Assembly: GCF_019968605.1 (NCBI RefSeq)
Contig: NZ_CP082966.1
Coordinates: forward strand, 3,833,501 to 3,897,500
DNA length: 64,000 nt
Origin: Polaribacter litorisediminis
GTDB taxonomy: Bacteria; Bacteroidota; Bacteroidia; Flavobacteriales; Flavobacteriaceae
Reading direction: 5' to 3'
Below the pieces are notes generated by a model that had not been told where the DNA came from, searched no databases, and was given only the letters and a program-made list of their open reading frames with translations. A program made the position numbers and the translations under genes. Positions 24,901-34,062 of the stretch are shown one piece after another. Positions within the stretch are counted from its first letter, which is position 1. Every line of letters starts with the position of its first letter.

Positions 24901-27330
24901 GGGAATAATGATGTTTTAAGTTATTTAAATATATCGGGTAATTTACTAACTACGTTAGATACTTCTCAAAATAATGGACTGTTGGATTTAGAATGTGGTT
25001 TCAATAACCTTACAAGTTTAATTGTAAATGATGAGTTAAAAACACTTTCTTGCGACGATAATAATCTTACAAGCTTAGATGTAACTAACGCAACTAATTT
25101 AGAAGAACTTCGGTGTACTGAAAATTCTTTTTCTGCTTTAGATGTTACCAAGAATACAAAATTAACAGGTATACACGCAGATTATAATAGTTTAACAAGT
25201 ATTGATCTAAGTAAAAACACAAATTTAGAGACGTTAGGTATATCTAATAATGCGCTAACAACACTAGAAATAAGTAATAATACTAAATTAGAATCTTTGG
25301 ATTGTTCTGCAAATAATTTAACAGACATAGATTTCGGTACAAATATTAATTTAGGATCTATATCTGCGTATGAAAACGCATTAGCTACAATAGACGTTAG
25401 TAAATTAACAAACTTAACTCGTTTATCTGCATATAATAATAGCTTAACATCTTTAGATCTTAGTGAAAATTTACTTTTAGAGAGACTTGATGTTTCAAAT
25501 AATCACATTGACTCCTTAAATTTATCTTTAAATAACTCGCTTCTTACTTTAGATGTTAGGGATAATTCACTAGAGTACCTAAATGTGAAAAATGGCAATA
25601 ATATGAATATGATAATTCAAGGAACTTACGCATTGGATGTAGCTGGAAATCCAAATTTGACTTGTATCCAAGTAGATGATATTGCTTATGCAAATGCAAA
25701 CTTCAATAAAGATGCAACAGCAAGTTTTAATTTAGGATGTGGTGTTAACACTGCAGCAACTAATGGTAATTGGAGTGATCCATCTAGTTGGAGTACAGGC
25801 GTTGTGCCAACATCAAATGATAACGTAACCATACCTGCAGGAACCACTTTACAAATTGGTTCTAATATTTCTGAAATAAACTCTTTAGTGAACGAGGGTA
25901 GTATTGTAATTGGGCCTACCTTTTCTTTAAAATCAAATACAACTTTAGTAAATAATGGCTCGATTGTTATGGATTCCGAAAGTAACAACAGTTCTGTATT
26001 GTTTGTACAAGGTGCCTCTTCAGGAACAATTACGTATAAGCGAGGTGGTCTTAAAGCAAATGCCTGGAGTTTGGTAGCACCACCAGTTTCAGGTCAAAAA
26101 ATTGAAGAGTTTGCTTTAAATGCGGATAATGATATTAGAATAAATACCAGTGTATCTCCAAATAGATATGCTATTGCTTATCATGATGATACCGCAATAG
26201 AAGGAGAAAAATGGAAATATTACACCACAGATATCGCCTCTTCTTTAACTTTTACGGCTGGTGAAAGTTATTCAATGTCTAGAGGTACAGATGGATCTGT
26301 TAGTTTTACAGGTACTTTAACGACTGCAGACGTTAGTAAATCATTAAATGCAGGAGCCTGGAGCGCAATAGGGAATCCTTTTACAACCTACTATCCTGCA
26401 AATAAAAATAGTGAGAATAGTTTTTTAAATCAAAATTTCGCTGCATTAGATGATGAGTTTAAAGCGGTATATCTGTGGAGTACCACTCAGAATAAATTTG
26501 TTAGTGTTACAGAAATAGATATCAATAATCGCTCTTTAACACCGGGCCAAGGGTTTTTAATAAAATTAAAACCAAGCGCAACAAGTGTTCAATTTAATGA
26601 AGACAAAAGAACCTTAAAACCTAATGATGCTACAAATACCTTTGCGAAAAACAACGATTTGTACGCAGAACTTGCCTTAGAAAATGATAATTATAATGTT
26701 ACAACTGCGATAAAGTTTTATCCAAATGCTACATTAGGGTTTGATGTAGGGTATGATATCAGAAATTTTGATGGTGCTAGTTTCGATGTATTTACGCACC
26801 TTGCCGACCAAAGCTCAGAGAACAATTTTAGCATTCAGTCAGTGCCTTCTACAGATATGGAAAACACGATAGTTCCTTTAGGAGTAAACTTACCGAATGA
26901 AGAGAAGGTGAAATTTACATTAAGCGCTGTGAACCTTCCAGAAGGAATACATGTTGTTATTGAAGATAGAATGCTAAACACCTTTAACAATATGAGTACA
27001 GACAATACGTATGTACCTGATTTTAGTCAAAACAAAAATTTAAAAGATCGATTCTTTGTTCATTTTAAAACTGCTTCGGCCTTATCAACGAATACTCCAA
27101 CGCTCAATGAGATTAACATTTTTGTAAAAGAGAGAGTTTTGTTTGTAGAAGGTATTAAAAATGAGAAAGCATTGAAAGTATTTAATATGCTGGGGCAAGA
27201 GCTTCTTACAGTAAACTTAGAGGCAGATAGCAATCAAATAAATTTACCAAACCACATAAAAAGCGGTATTTATTTGATTTCTATAAAAGCAGATACTCAA
27301 ACACATACGCAAAGAATATTATTAAAATAA
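21988..27330 (+). CDS. Giant T9SS surface protein with BspA (DUF285) and leucine-rich repeats
   Basis: 1780 residues from MQKKLLTLIF at 21988, chosen because a signal peptide (ending SFGQ) follows at once; an upstream in-frame ATG at 21925 would bury it. Order: PKD-like segment VDWGDGTIENGFTG (about 48); a first block of DUF285 repeats of 25-27 residues (about 138-450, FNQDISSWDVSNVTNM); a second PKD-like segment (about 528); two more DUF285 repeats (about 618-675); a leucine-rich region of about 21-residue units (about 740-1245, LTSLDVSNNT); a GNWSDPSSWSTGVVP module (about 1260); and a type A sorting domain (about 1705-1780, LKVFNMLGQELLTV ending RILLK). It is predicted to be an outer-surface adhesin. 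It is followed after 12 bases by a 61-residue gene. Confidence 0.9.
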   Translation: MQKKLLTLIFTFSILLSFGQNEFITKWRTNLGVQTITIPTIGSGYNYTVDWGDGTIENGFTGDATHNYGVAGEFIVSITGDFPRIYFKPSSSAVNNTLVEIMQWGSNTWTSMEDAFNSCISLEITATDSPNLNNVTSLKSMFNSCIALTGNSSINDWDVSTIQNFEEMFRSADNFNAPLNNWDVGAALNMKGMFFRTKEFNQNLNSWDVSKVENMDAMFSQTDSFNGDITSWDIGSVTNVSSMFSDSSFNQDISSWGVGHLTNMTSMFSDSSFNQDISSWDVSNVTDMTSMFSGSSFNQDISSWNVSSVTNMSFMFAYGSFNQDISSWNFGNVTNMSSMFEGDDSFKQDMSAWDVSNVTNMSFMFAFGSFNQDISSWDVGKVTNMEAMFRSNSQFNQDISSWNVSSVNSMRSMFRGADRFDQNIGTWDVSNVTDMALMFLSFEGGLSSRNYDLILQGWSNLPNLSQNVSINADYISYCNAEAARTKLINDYNWNISDAGKDCSGEAFITKWKTTTANESITIPTTGAGYNYTVDWGDGTIENGFTGNATHSYTIAGEYEVSITGDFPRIYFNNAGSKFKIIDIVQWGSNPWVSMFAAFQNCPNLIVSAIDTPNLENVTDMGYMFYAATSLNQDLSSWDVSNVTYMSSMFTEATSFNQDLSSWDVSNVTDMLGMFFSSGFDVNNYDKALIAWSNLPTLKQNVSFGAQGVSYCNGEAARTKLINDYNWNITDEGKDCSDVYISIPDTNFEQALIDLGYDTNGLNGNILTSDAVAVTSLSLPSAISAAITDLTGIEGFTQLTSLTIVGSKITSIDVSKNVNLLSLSLADNSALTALDVSKNEDLRSLNIGLTDLRSSGKIGLISVLDVSNNINLVSINARAQSLTSLDISNNVALESLDLEKNNITSLDVSNNTKLYRLDVTQTNLTTLDVSNLADLGELYAPFNSLISLDVSNNLKLARLDCNSNNTITTISLGNNDVLSYLNISGNLLTTLDTSQNNGLLDLECGFNNLTSLIVNDELKTLSCDDNNLTSLDVTNATNLEELRCTENSFSALDVTKNTKLTGIHADYNSLTSIDLSKNTNLETLGISNNALTTLEISNNTKLESLDCSANNLTDIDFGTNINLGSISAYENALATIDVSKLTNLTRLSAYNNSLTSLDLSENLLLERLDVSNNHIDSLNLSLNNSLLTLDVRDNSLEYLNVKNGNNMNMIIQGTYALDVAGNPNLTCIQVDDIAYANANFNKDATASFNLGCGVNTAATNGNWSDPSSWSTGVVPTSNDNVTIPAGTTLQIGSNISEINSLVNEGSIVIGPTFSLKSNTTLVNNGSIVMDSESNNSSVLFVQGASSGTITYKRGGLKANAWSLVAPPVSGQKIEEFALNADNDIRINTSVSPNRYAIAYHDDTAIEGEKWKYYTTDIASSLTFTAGESYSMSRGTDGSVSFTGTLTTADVSKSLNAGAWSAIGNPFTTYYPANKNSENSFLNQNFAALDDEFKAVYLWSTTQNKFVSVTEIDINNRSLTPGQGFLIKLKPSATSVQFNEDKRTLKPNDATNTFAKNNDLYAELALENDNYNVTTAIKFYPNATLGFDVGYDIRNFDGASFDVFTHLADQSSENNFSIQSVPSTDMENTIVPLGVNLPNEEKVKFTLSAVNLPEGIHVVIEDRMLNTFNNMSTDNTYVPDFSQNKNLKDRFFVHFKTASALSTNTPTLNEINIFVKERVLFVEGIKNEKALKVFNMLGQELLTVNLEADSNQINLPNHIKSGIYLISIKADTQTHTQRILLK
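22430..23320 (+). repeat. In-frame tandem repeats of about 75-81 bp (DUF285 units)
   Basis: About a dozen units built on TTTAATCAAGATATAAGTTC and TGGGATGTTAGTAATGTTAC, differing by a few bases each. All keep the reading frame. Length is therefore likely to vary between strains by slippage or recombination. Confidence 0.85.
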
Positions 27331-27342
27331 AAAATAAGCAAA

Positions 27343-27528
27343 ATGAAAGAAGATCAGAAAATTTCAAGAAAAGAAGCCATGAAAATTATGGGTACCTATG
27401 GTAAGTATGCTGCATTTGCATCGCTAGGTACTTTTATTATGTTATCTCCTCTAAAATCACAAGCCTCTAGCGTTGCCGCAGGAGCTGGTCCTGTAGGAAC
27501 AGATGATTTAGGAACAGGTTTTGATTAA
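27343..27528 (+). CDS. Small protein downstream of the giant surface protein
   Basis: 61 residues, starting MKEDQKISRKEAMKIMGTYG, with one hydrophobic stretch (about 20-34, KYAAFASLGTFIML) and a Gly/Ala-rich end finishing GTDDLGTGFD. It begins 12 bases after the stop of the surface-protein gene and is followed by a hairpin, so it is the last gene of that transcript. I do not recognise it. It could be a small membrane or exported partner of the adhesin. No double-arginine motif is present. Confidence 0.65.
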   Translation: MKEDQKISRKEAMKIMGTYGKYAAFASLGTFIMLSPLKSQASSVAAGAGPVGTDDLGTGFD

Positions 27529-27559
27529 TGTTAAATAAGAAAAAGTAATGGTTAGGTTT

Positions 27560-27587
27560 AAACGAGTTGATGAAAATCAACTCGTTT
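27560..27587 (+). terminator. Hairpin after the surface-protein operon
   Basis: Arms AAACGAGTTGA (27560-27570) and TCAACTCGTTT (27577-27587), 6-base loop, followed by ACTATTTT. The rest of the 27529-27814 spacer shows nothing recognisable. Confidence 0.7.
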
Positions 27588-27814
27588 ACTATTTTAAATA
27601 GGTGCTGTTGTTTATTTTTCAAAGCGACCAGCAATATTGTAGGATTTTTTGTGAGCTTCCGAAAATAGGGTCAATTTGTCTTTTAATTTTTAAAAACTGG
27701 AACACAAGTACTGTTGATCATCAGAAAATGACAATGAAGAGAAGTTCGTTTCATAAACGCAAATAATCGCATTAAAATAGCTATATTACCCGATAAAAAT
27801 AGGATTGAGGTAAT

Positions 27815-28453
27815 ATGAAAATCAGAAAAACTTGTATGCTACTTTTGTTTGTGGTTTCTGTTGCTACAAATGCCCAATCTAATTTTAATAAATTTCTAAA
27901 ATTATCTGGGCCCACAAAAAAATGGGTTCTGTTGCATCCTTTCAAGGCAAAAAAAGCATTGATAATTTCTTCAGAAGCACAGCGAGTTTCAGATTCTATT
28001 GCAAAAACGAATGGATTAGATAAAGATGCTGCTGGCGGACAAGTAGATGCTTTTAGACATGCCTACTGGATGGCAAGATTGCGACAAGAAATAGGCAAGT
28101 GTGCCGCTCGATCTTTAGGAAAAGCGCATGAAAAAGAAAATTATGGTACGTTTAAAAAGAATAAATTAGAAGATGGAGTAGTACCTGATAAAATTTCATC
28201 AACAATGGATTTACATAATAATGAGGAAGGTTTAAAACTGACAATTAAAGGAAGTAAGACTCCGAAAAAAGGGCTCATTTATAAAATTATAAATGCTATT
28301 GCACAGGGTAAAATGAAAATTATCAAAAAAGATCAAGAGGGTAATTTTTTAACGTGTGATGAGAAAATAATACGTTTAGAATCCTTAAAAGGAAAATGGG
28401 AAAATAATAAGTGTCTAGTGTCTTCGAATAAAACTTATTTAAAATTATTCTAA
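27815..28453 (+). CDS. Exported DUF6973-like protein
   Basis: 212 residues with a signal peptide (about 1-20, ending TNAQS). The central GGQVDAFRHAYWMARLRQE, then GKAHEKEN and a STMDLHNNEEGLKL segment match, from memory, the DUF6973 family in which His and Asp residues cluster as in a hydrolase or phospholipase-like active site. The function is unknown. The gene is monocistronic between the surface-protein operon and sdh, with two Cys (KCAARS and LTCDEK) in the mature part. Confidence 0.65.
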   Translation: MKIRKTCMLLLFVVSVATNAQSNFNKFLKLSGPTKKWVLLHPFKAKKALIISSEAQRVSDSIAKTNGLDKDAAGGQVDAFRHAYWMARLRQEIGKCAARSLGKAHEKENYGTFKKNKLEDGVVPDKISSTMDLHNNEEGLKLTIKGSKTPKKGLIYKIINAIAQGKMKIIKKDQEGNFLTCDEKIIRLESLKGKWENNKCLVSSNKTYLKLF

Positions 28454-28478
28454 ATACAGGCGAAAACGTTGTAAATTC

Positions 28479-28510
28479 TTTGTAATGCACCTCCTTTAGA
28501 CGTATTTTTG
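28479..28510 (+). promoter_or_regulatory. Promoter of sdhCAB
   Basis: TTTG (28479-28482), 20 bases, TATTTTTG (28503-28510). This is an exact flavobacterial sigma-A style promoter, 26 bases before the ATG of sdhC. Confidence 0.75.
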
Positions 28511-28536
28511 TTCACAAAATTATAATCAATTAAACA

Positions 28537-29214
28537 ATGAGCGGATTTTTCAAATCTTCAATTGGAAGAAAAGTAGCCATGGCGCTATCAGCATTTTTTT
28601 TAATGTTCTTCCTACTTCAGCATTTAGCCATAAATATTTTATCAGTTTTAAGTCCAGATACCTTTAACGAAGTATCTCATTTTATGGGCACAAATCCTTT
28701 GGTGCAATTTGCATTGCAACCTGTCTTAATTTTTGCGGTTGTTTTTCACTTTGTAATGGGCTTTATTTTAGAGCTCAAAAACAAAAAAGCTAACGGGACA
28801 CCCTATGCCAAAAATAATGGAGCAGCAAACTCAACCTGGTTTAGTAGAAATATGATTTGGAGTGGAATTACCATATTAGCTTTTATTCTTTTACATTTTA
28901 TTGATTTTTGGTTTCCAGAAATCAATACCAAATTTATACAAGGAGATTGGTCAGGAACAATGGAGGGAGTAGAAGGTTTGCGTTATCACGAAGAGCTAGT
29001 GCATAAATTTGCACATCCAGCAAGAGTAATAGCCTATGTAGTTTCTTTTATCTTTTTAGGGTTGCACTTAGCACACGGTTTTACATCGGCATTTCAATCT
29101 GTTGGTGGCACCGCAGGAAGAAAGAAAACATTACAAACTATTGGTAAAGCATATTCAATAATAGTTCCTCTAGGATTTATTTTTATTGCAATTTATCATC
29201 ACCTTAACCATTAA
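28537..29214 (+). CDS. sdhC: Succinate dehydrogenase cytochrome b subunit
   Basis: 225 residues with five membrane helices and conserved heme-ligand histidines ([46 protein letters not shown]), the di-heme b-type single-subunit anchor of Bacteroidota complex II. It carries electrons between the iron-sulfur subunit and menaquinone in the inner membrane. It is the first gene of sdhCAB, with its own promoter and 14 bases to sdhA. Confidence 0.95.
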   Translation: MSGFFKSSIGRKVAMALSAFFLMFFLLQHLAINILSVLSPDTFNEVSHFMGTNPLVQFALQPVLIFAVVFHFVMGFILELKNKKANGTPYAKNNGAANSTWFSRNMIWSGITILAFILLHFIDFWFPEINTKFIQGDWSGTMEGVEGLRYHEELVHKFAHPARVIAYVVSFIFLGLHLAHGFTSAFQSVGGTAGRKKTLQTIGKAYSIIVPLGFIFIAIYHHLNH

Positions 29215-29228
29215 TCTTAAAAAATACT

Positions 29229-31226
29229 ATGGCTTTAGATTCAAAAGTACCAAAAGGTCCAATTAAAGATAAATGGACAACTTATAAAGATCAAATTAAT
29301 TTAGTAAACCCGGCAAACAAGCGTCATATAGATGTTATTGTAGTTGGTACAGGATTAGCTGGAGGTTCTGCTGCTGCAACGTTAGCAGAATTAGGCTACA
29401 ATGTAAAAGCATTCGCATATCAAGATTCACCAAGAAGAGCGCATTCTATTGCAGCGCAAGGAGGAATTAACGCAGCAAAAAATTATCAAGGAGACGGAGA
29501 TTCTACTTACAGATTGTTTTATGACACTGTAAAGGGTGGAGATTATCGTTCTCGTGAAGCAAACGTATATAGATTGGCCGAAGTTTCTTCAAATATTATT
29601 GATCAATGTGTAGCACAAGGAGTTCCTTTTGCACGTGATTATGGTGGTTTGTTAGACAACCGTTCTTTTGGTGGGGTTTTAGTTTCTAGAACTTTTTATG
29701 CAAAAGGACAAACAGGTCAGCAATTATTATTAGGTGCCTATTCTGCTATGAATAGACAGATTGCTCGTGGTAAAATAGAAATGTTTAACAGACATGAAAT
29801 GTTAGATGTTGTTATTGTTGATGGAAAAGCAAGAGGTATTATTGCAAGAGATTTAGTTACTGGAGAAATAGAACGTCATTCTGCACATGCTGTAGTTGTT
29901 GCTTCTGGTGGTTATGGAAATGTATATTTCTTATCCACCAATGCCATGGGTTCTAATGTAACGGCAAGTTGGAAAATTCACAAAAAAGGGGCGTATTTTG
30001 CAAATCCTTGTTATACACAAATTCATCCAACATGTATACCGCGTTCTGGAGATTATCAGTCTAAATTAACATTGATGTCAGAGTCTCTAAGAAATGATGG
30101 AAGAATTTGGGTGCCTAAACATTTAAAAGATGTTGAAGCGATAAAAGCCGGTACTTTAAAACCAACACAATTAAAAGAAGAGGATAGAGATTATTTCTTA
30201 GAAAGACGTTACCCAGCGTTTGGTAATTTAGTGCCACGTGATGTTGCTTCTAGAGCAGCAAAAGAACGTTGCGACGCAGGTTATGGAGTAAATGCTACCG
30301 GTGAAGCGGTGTATTTAGATTTTGCAGCTTCCTTTGAAAGATATGGAAAAGAACAAGCTAAAATTCATAATTTAGTAAACCCTACGGAGGCTAAAATAAA
30401 AGAATTAGGACAAGAAATTGTAAAAGCGAAATATGGAAATTTATTTCAGATGTATGAGAAAATCATAGATCAAAATCCTTATGAGACGCCCATGATGATT
30501 TATCCAGCAGTGCATTATACAATGGGGGGTATATGGGTTGATTATAATTTGATGACTACAATTCCGGGTTGTTATGCAATCGGAGAAGCCAACTTTTCTG
30601 ATCACGGAGCAAATAGATTAGGAGCTTCTGCATTAATGCAAGGTTTAGCAGATGGTTATTTTGTGTTGCCTTATACGATTGGAGATTATTTAGCGGATGA
30701 TATTAGAACAGGAAAAATATCAACAGAAACGCCAGAATTTGAAGCAGCAGAAAAATCTGTGAAAGATAGCATCGATTTCTTCATCAATAATAAAGGAACC
30801 CGTTCTGTAGATTATTACCACAAAAAATTAGGAAAAATAATGTGGGATAAATGTGGAATGTCTAGAAACGCAGAAGGATTAAAAGAAGCAATTGAAGAAA
30901 TATCAGCCTTAAGAAAAGACTTTTGGCAAAATGTTTCTGTTCCTGGTGGAGACAAGCAGTTCAATGAGGAATTAGCAAAAGCAGGTAGAGTTGCAGATTT
31001 TCTAGAATTAGGTGAATTATTTGCAAAAGATGCTTTGGTGAGAGAAGAGTCTGCAGGAGGACACTTTAGAGAAGAACACCAAACGCCAGAAGGAGAAGCA
31101 AAACGATTAAAAGAATTTCAATTCGTTTCTGCTTGGGAATACAAAGGAGAGCCAAAAGATGCTGTTTTGCATAAAGAGCCTCTAAAGTATGAAAATATTG
31201 AAGTTAAAGAAAGAAGTTATAAATAA
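29229..31226 (+). CDS. sdhA: Succinate dehydrogenase/fumarate reductase flavoprotein subunit
   Basis: 665 residues. The FAD-binding start ([20 protein letters not shown]), the flavinylation segment ([17 protein letters not shown]), [20 protein letters not shown] substrate loop, [17 protein letters not shown] and the C-terminal [21 protein letters not shown] are all present. It oxidises succinate to fumarate in the TCA cycle on the cytoplasmic face. The length is usual for the Bacteroidota B-type enzyme, and it is co-transcribed with sdhC and sdhB. Confidence 0.96.
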   Translation: MALDSKVPKGPIKDKWTTYKDQINLVNPANKRHIDVIVVGTGLAGGSAAATLAELGYNVKAFAYQDSPRRAHSIAAQGGINAAKNYQGDGDSTYRLFYDTVKGGDYRSREANVYRLAEVSSNIIDQCVAQGVPFARDYGGLLDNRSFGGVLVSRTFYAKGQTGQQLLLGAYSAMNRQIARGKIEMFNRHEMLDVVIVDGKARGIIARDLVTGEIERHSAHAVVVASGGYGNVYFLSTNAMGSNVTASWKIHKKGAYFANPCYTQIHPTCIPRSGDYQSKLTLMSESLRNDGRIWVPKHLKDVEAIKAGTLKPTQLKEEDRDYFLERRYPAFGNLVPRDVASRAAKERCDAGYGVNATGEAVYLDFAASFERYGKEQAKIHNLVNPTEAKIKELGQEIVKAKYGNLFQMYEKIIDQNPYETPMMIYPAVHYTMGGIWVDYNLMTTIPGCYAIGEANFSDHGANRLGASALMQGLADGYFVLPYTIGDYLADDIRTGKISTETPEFEAAEKSVKDSIDFFINNKGTRSVDYYHKKLGKIMWDKCGMSRNAEGLKEAIEEISALRKDFWQNVSVPGGDKQFNEELAKAGRVADFLELGELFAKDALVREESAGGHFREEHQTPEGEAKRLKEFQFVSAWEYKGEPKDAVLHKEPLKYENIEVKERSYK

Positions 31227-31244
31227 TATAGTTTATGGTTGATG

Positions 31245-31276
31245 GTTGTTAGTTTATGGAAACAGCAACTAACAAC
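31245..31276. repeat. Small palindrome in the sdhA-sdhB spacer
   Basis: GTTGTTAGT (31245-31253) and ACTAACAAC (31268-31276), 14-base loop. The 80-base spacer is otherwise low-complexity. It may tune sdhB expression or mRNA stability. Confidence 0.45.
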
Positions 31277-31306
31277 AAACAACTAAAAACCAAAAACTAA
31301 ATAGAA

Positions 31307-32047
31307 ATGAAGCTTACACTTAAAATTTGGAGACAGAAAGACTCAAAATCAAAGGGTCAAATGGTAGATTACAAAGTGACTGAAATTTCAGAACACATGT
31401 CTTTTTTGGAGATGATGGATGTTTTGAATGAACAGTTGGTAAATTCTGGTGAAGAACCAGTTGCTTTTGATCACGACTGTAGAGAAGGTATTTGTGGTAT
31501 GTGCTCTATGTATATTAACGGAGAAGCGCATGGACCAGATAGAGGGGTAACAACTTGCCAATTACATATGCGTATGTTTAATGATGGTGATACAATTACA
31601 ATAGAACCTTTTAGAGCTGCTGCTTTTCCTGTAATTAAAGATTTAGCAGTAGACAGATCTGCCTTTGATAGAATTCAGCATTCTGGTGGGTATATTTCTG
31701 TAAACACTTCTGGTAACACCCAAGATGCAAACTCAATACCAATTTCTAAGCACGCTGCAGATACCGCAATGGATGCTGCCACTTGTATTGGTTGTGGTGC
31801 TTGTGTAGCTACTTGTAAAAACAGTTCTGCGATGTTATTTGTGGGCGCAAAAGTATCTCAGTATGCATTATTACCTCAAGGACAAGTAGAAGCAGCAGAT
31901 CGTGTTAAAAATATGGTAGCGCAAATGGATTTAGAAGGTTTTGGAAACTGTACAAACACTGGTGCTTGTGAAGTAGAATGCCCAAAAGGAATTTCTTTAG
32001 ATACTATTGCAAGAATGAACAGAGAATTGATGAAAGCATCAATATAA
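31307..32047 (+). CDS. sdhB: Succinate dehydrogenase iron-sulfur subunit
   Basis: 246 residues. The N-terminal ferredoxin domain carries the [2Fe-2S] ligands in [16 protein letters not shown] and the cysteine of TTCQLHMR; the C-terminal domain has [15 protein letters not shown] and [15 protein letters not shown] for the [4Fe-4S] and [3Fe-4S] clusters. It relays electrons from SdhA to SdhC. It is the last gene of sdhCAB and is followed by a strong hairpin that separates it from the cassette array. Confidence 0.96.
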   Translation: MKLTLKIWRQKDSKSKGQMVDYKVTEISEHMSFLEMMDVLNEQLVNSGEEPVAFDHDCREGICGMCSMYINGEAHGPDRGVTTCQLHMRMFNDGDTITIEPFRAAAFPVIKDLAVDRSAFDRIQHSGGYISVNTSGNTQDANSIPISKHAADTAMDAATCIGCGACVATCKNSSAMLFVGAKVSQYALLPQGQVEAADRVKNMVAQMDLEGFGNCTNTGACEVECPKGISLDTIARMNRELMKASI

Positions 32048-32095
32048 ACACTCACTGTCTTAGCTAGCGATAGCAGCAATCTTTTAATAAAAAAG

Positions 32096-32148
32096 TCTTA
32101 AACTATAAAACCCAAAACTAATTTTAGTTTTGGGTTTTATAGTTTAAG
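32096..32148. terminator. 24-bp bidirectional terminator between sdhB and the array
   Basis: Near-perfect arms 32096-32120 and 32125-32148 (inner part AACCCAAAACTA against TAGTTTTGGGTT) with a 4-base loop. It ends sdhCAB on the plus strand and the first XRE gene on the minus strand. Confidence 0.85.
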
Positions 32149-32154
32149 AATTAT

Positions 32155-32454
32155 CTATTTTTCTTTAAAATCTTTAAAATCTTCAAAATCCTTAAAAAAA
32201 TCTTTTAGGTTTATATCAAAAAATTTTAAGATAAATAAAAGACGCGGTACACTTAACTTTATATATCCATTTTCTAATTTTGAATACGCATTATCGCTTA
32301 AACCAAGTCTTTTTCCTACTTCATATTGGGTTAAACCTTTTTCTTTTCTAATTGAAATTAGATTTTTTAAAATAGCTTCATATTCGTCTTTTACAAAGTA
32401 AGTAAAGAAGTCTTTCTTTTTCAAAAAAACAAAAGTAGTACATATTTTCAACAT
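32155..32454 (-). CDS. XRE-family regulator 1 of the array
   Basis: About 100 residues from MLKICTTF at 32454; a longer frame to 32499 is not conserved in the other copies. Residues about 27-85 form a Cro/C1 helix-turn-helix (LISIRKEKGLTQYEVGKRLGLSDNAYSKLENGY). A basic-aromatic C-terminus ends FKDFEDFKDFKEK. A TACTTTTG box lies just before a TTG codon at 32424 where copies 3 and 4 have ATG, so a shorter start (KKKDFFTYF) is possible. It probably represses or activates its own cassette. Confidence 0.85.
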   Translation of the reverse strand: MLKICTTFVFLKKKDFFTYFVKDEYEAILKNLISIRKEKGLTQYEVGKRLGLSDNAYSKLENGYIKLSVPRLLFILKFFDINLKDFFKDFEDFKDFKEK

Positions 32455-32625
32455 AAAATGGAAATCGATTTGCTTTTTTAAACCAATAAAGTTTCTCAAA
32501 TTTGAAAAACTAAAATAGTCGAAAACTAAAAGATTAACAAAAAGTACATATTCTCTATAAGAGAAGTCTCTTTTTTTAAAGATTAATTTGAAAAGTTAGT
32601 AAGAAATATAATTTTAGAGAAAAGT

Positions 32626-32745
32626 AAAAAAACCTCCGCTTGCGGAATTAAGAAATATAAAAATTACCAAATAAATGTATCACCTAAAACTAATGCTTAT
32701 GTAAATAAACAGATACCCGATAAATTCGGGCACAAGCAGAGGAAG
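32626..32745 (-). ncRNA. Candidate small RNA, copy 1
   Basis: Minus-strand -7 box TACTTTTG (32758-32751) lies 8 bases before a 10-nt arm CCTCTGCTTG, which pairs with CAAGCGGAGG at the far end, followed at once by seven T. Inside is a small hairpin CCCGA/TCGGG. Closing stem at both ends plus U-tract gives a self-contained RNA of about 120 nt. See copies at 33856, 36614, 39480 and 42350. The exact ends are inferred. Confidence 0.6.
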
Positions 32746-32830
32746 TATTGCAAAAGTAAGGCTTTTTCTACCAATTTTTTAGAGAATTTTAATTTGGTGT
32801 ACTCAACTAAAAACTCGAAAAATAATTAAT

Positions 32831-32862
32831 AAATAAACCTAAATAATAGGTTTTAAATTTTA
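32831..32862 (+). promoter_or_regulatory. Leader hairpin before peptide 1
   Basis: AAACCT and AGGTTT arms flank AAATAAT just before the peptide start codon. Copies before peptides 4 and 5 keep the arms; the loop differs before peptide 5. Peptides 2 and 3 lack it. It may gate ribosome access. Confidence 0.4.
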
Positions 32863-32867
32863 GAAAA

Positions 32868-33080
32868 ATGAAAAAAGTAATTTTAAGTTTAGTATTTGTT
32901 TTATCATTTACTAGCCTTACAATCGCCATCGATAAAAATAAAAGTGAACCAGATATTGAAGGGTGTCATAAGGCTGCTAGTGAGTTAGCAGGTTTGCTTG
33001 CAATATACAATAACAATAGCTTTGAAGAAGAAGAAGATGACTATAATTATTTAATGACTTTATGTTTGGAGGCTAACTAA
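32868..33080 (+). CDS. Exported cassette peptide 1
   Basis: 70 residues. The signal peptide MKKVILSLVFVLSF is shared with the four other cassette peptides, but the mature part is not: about 48 acidic residues with two cysteines (EGCHKAAS and LMTLCLEAN), predicted helical. It may form a disulfide-closed helical hairpin. Family unknown. It is followed by a terminator-like hairpin, then a GLPGLI gene. Confidence 0.7.
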   Translation: MKKVILSLVFVLSFTSLTIAIDKNKSEPDIEGCHKAASELAGLLAIYNNNSFEEEEDDYNYLMTLCLEAN

Positions 33081-33092
33081 AAAATAATTTCT

Positions 33093-33114
33093 AAAGGGGA
33101 GTTACTCCCCTTTT
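33093..33114 (+). terminator. Hairpin between peptide 1 and GLPGLI 1
   Basis: AAAGGGGAG and CTCCCCTTT with a 3-base loop, then T. It probably limits read-through into the GLPGLI gene. Confidence 0.75.
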
Positions 33115-33134
33115 ACTTAAAACTTTTCTAAAAT

Positions 33135-33857
33135 ATGAAATTTTTAAAATTCTATATCTATTTTTTTATAACCTTTTCCTCTTTTTCACAAAGTGGAGAA
33201 GTAATTTATGAAGCAGAAATTATACCAATAGACTTCAAAAAAAAAATAAAAAATGATACTATTACTAAATCACAGAAAGAGACATTAGGAGCTATCTTTA
33301 GAGATCAATCTAAAGTGAGGTATAGATTAGTTTTCACTAGAGAAGAATCTTACTTCGAAAAGTATAAAACTATCAATTTAGAAAAAGATAGATTAAATTT
33401 TGCTGAGAGGAAAATGGGTAAAGGTATTTATTATATCAACAAAAATTTAAAAGAGATTATTCATCACAAATTTTATTCAGGTCAAGAATTTTTAATAGAA
33501 ATCCCTTCTTTTAATTGGAAACTAAGTCAAGAAACAAGACAAATAGGAAAGTACATATGTTACAAGGCAACAACTACAAAACATGTTGAAGGTAGAAATG
33601 GTAAAATGGAAAGAAAAATTATAGCTTGGTACACTGAAGAAATCTCTTATAACTTTGGACCTAAATATTTTAGTGGTTTACCTGGATTAATTTTAGAACT
33701 ACAAGAGGATAATTTATTAATACAAACTTCTAAAATAATATTAGAGCCTAAAAAGAAACTTGTAATTAAAAAGCCAAATAAAGGTGAAAAAGTAACTTTA
33801 AAAGAATATGACTCTATCGTAAAAGAAATGTATTACAGTCGTCGTAGAAGAAATTAA
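33135..33857 (+). CDS. GLPGLI-family protein 1 (type A)
   Basis: 240 residues with a signal peptide (about 1-19, ending FSQS). Family core: WKLSQETRQIGKYICYKA, then AWYTEEISYNFGPKYF and GLPGLILEL. This matches the Bacteroidota GLPGLI family (TIGR01200, Pfam Porph_ging), of unknown function and probably periplasmic. The N-terminal half differs greatly from the other type A copies. The end is Lys/Arg-rich. The stop codon overlaps the T-tract of small-RNA copy 2 on the other strand. Confidence 0.88.
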   Translation: MKFLKFYIYFFITFSSFSQSGEVIYEAEIIPIDFKKKIKNDTITKSQKETLGAIFRDQSKVRYRLVFTREESYFEKYKTINLEKDRLNFAERKMGKGIYYINKNLKEIIHHKFYSGQEFLIEIPSFNWKLSQETRQIGKYICYKATTTKHVEGRNGKMERKIIAWYTEEISYNFGPKYFSGLPGLILELQEDNLLIQTSKIILEPKKKLVIKKPNKGEKVTLKEYDSIVKEMYYSRRRRN

Positions 33858-33956
33858 AAACCTCCGCTTGCGGAATTAAGAAATATAAAAATTACCAAAT
33901 AAATGTATCACCTAAAACTAATGCTTATGTAAATAAACAATAACAAGCAGAGGAAG
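33856..33956 (-). ncRNA. Candidate small RNA, copy 2 (inner hairpin lost)
   Basis: The -7 box TACTTTTG (33969-33962), 8-base spacing, and CCTCTGCTTG/CAAGCGGAGG closing arms are kept. The inner CCCGA/TCGGG hairpin is deleted, the T-tract is only five, and no XRE gene accompanies it. About 100 nt. Confidence 0.5.
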
Positions 33957-34062
33957 TGTTGCAAAAGTACCACTTTTTCTACCAATTTTTTAGAGAATTT
34001 TAATTTGATTTATTCAACTAAAAACTAAATAAAAATATTTAAATAAATTAAATTTTTACAAA

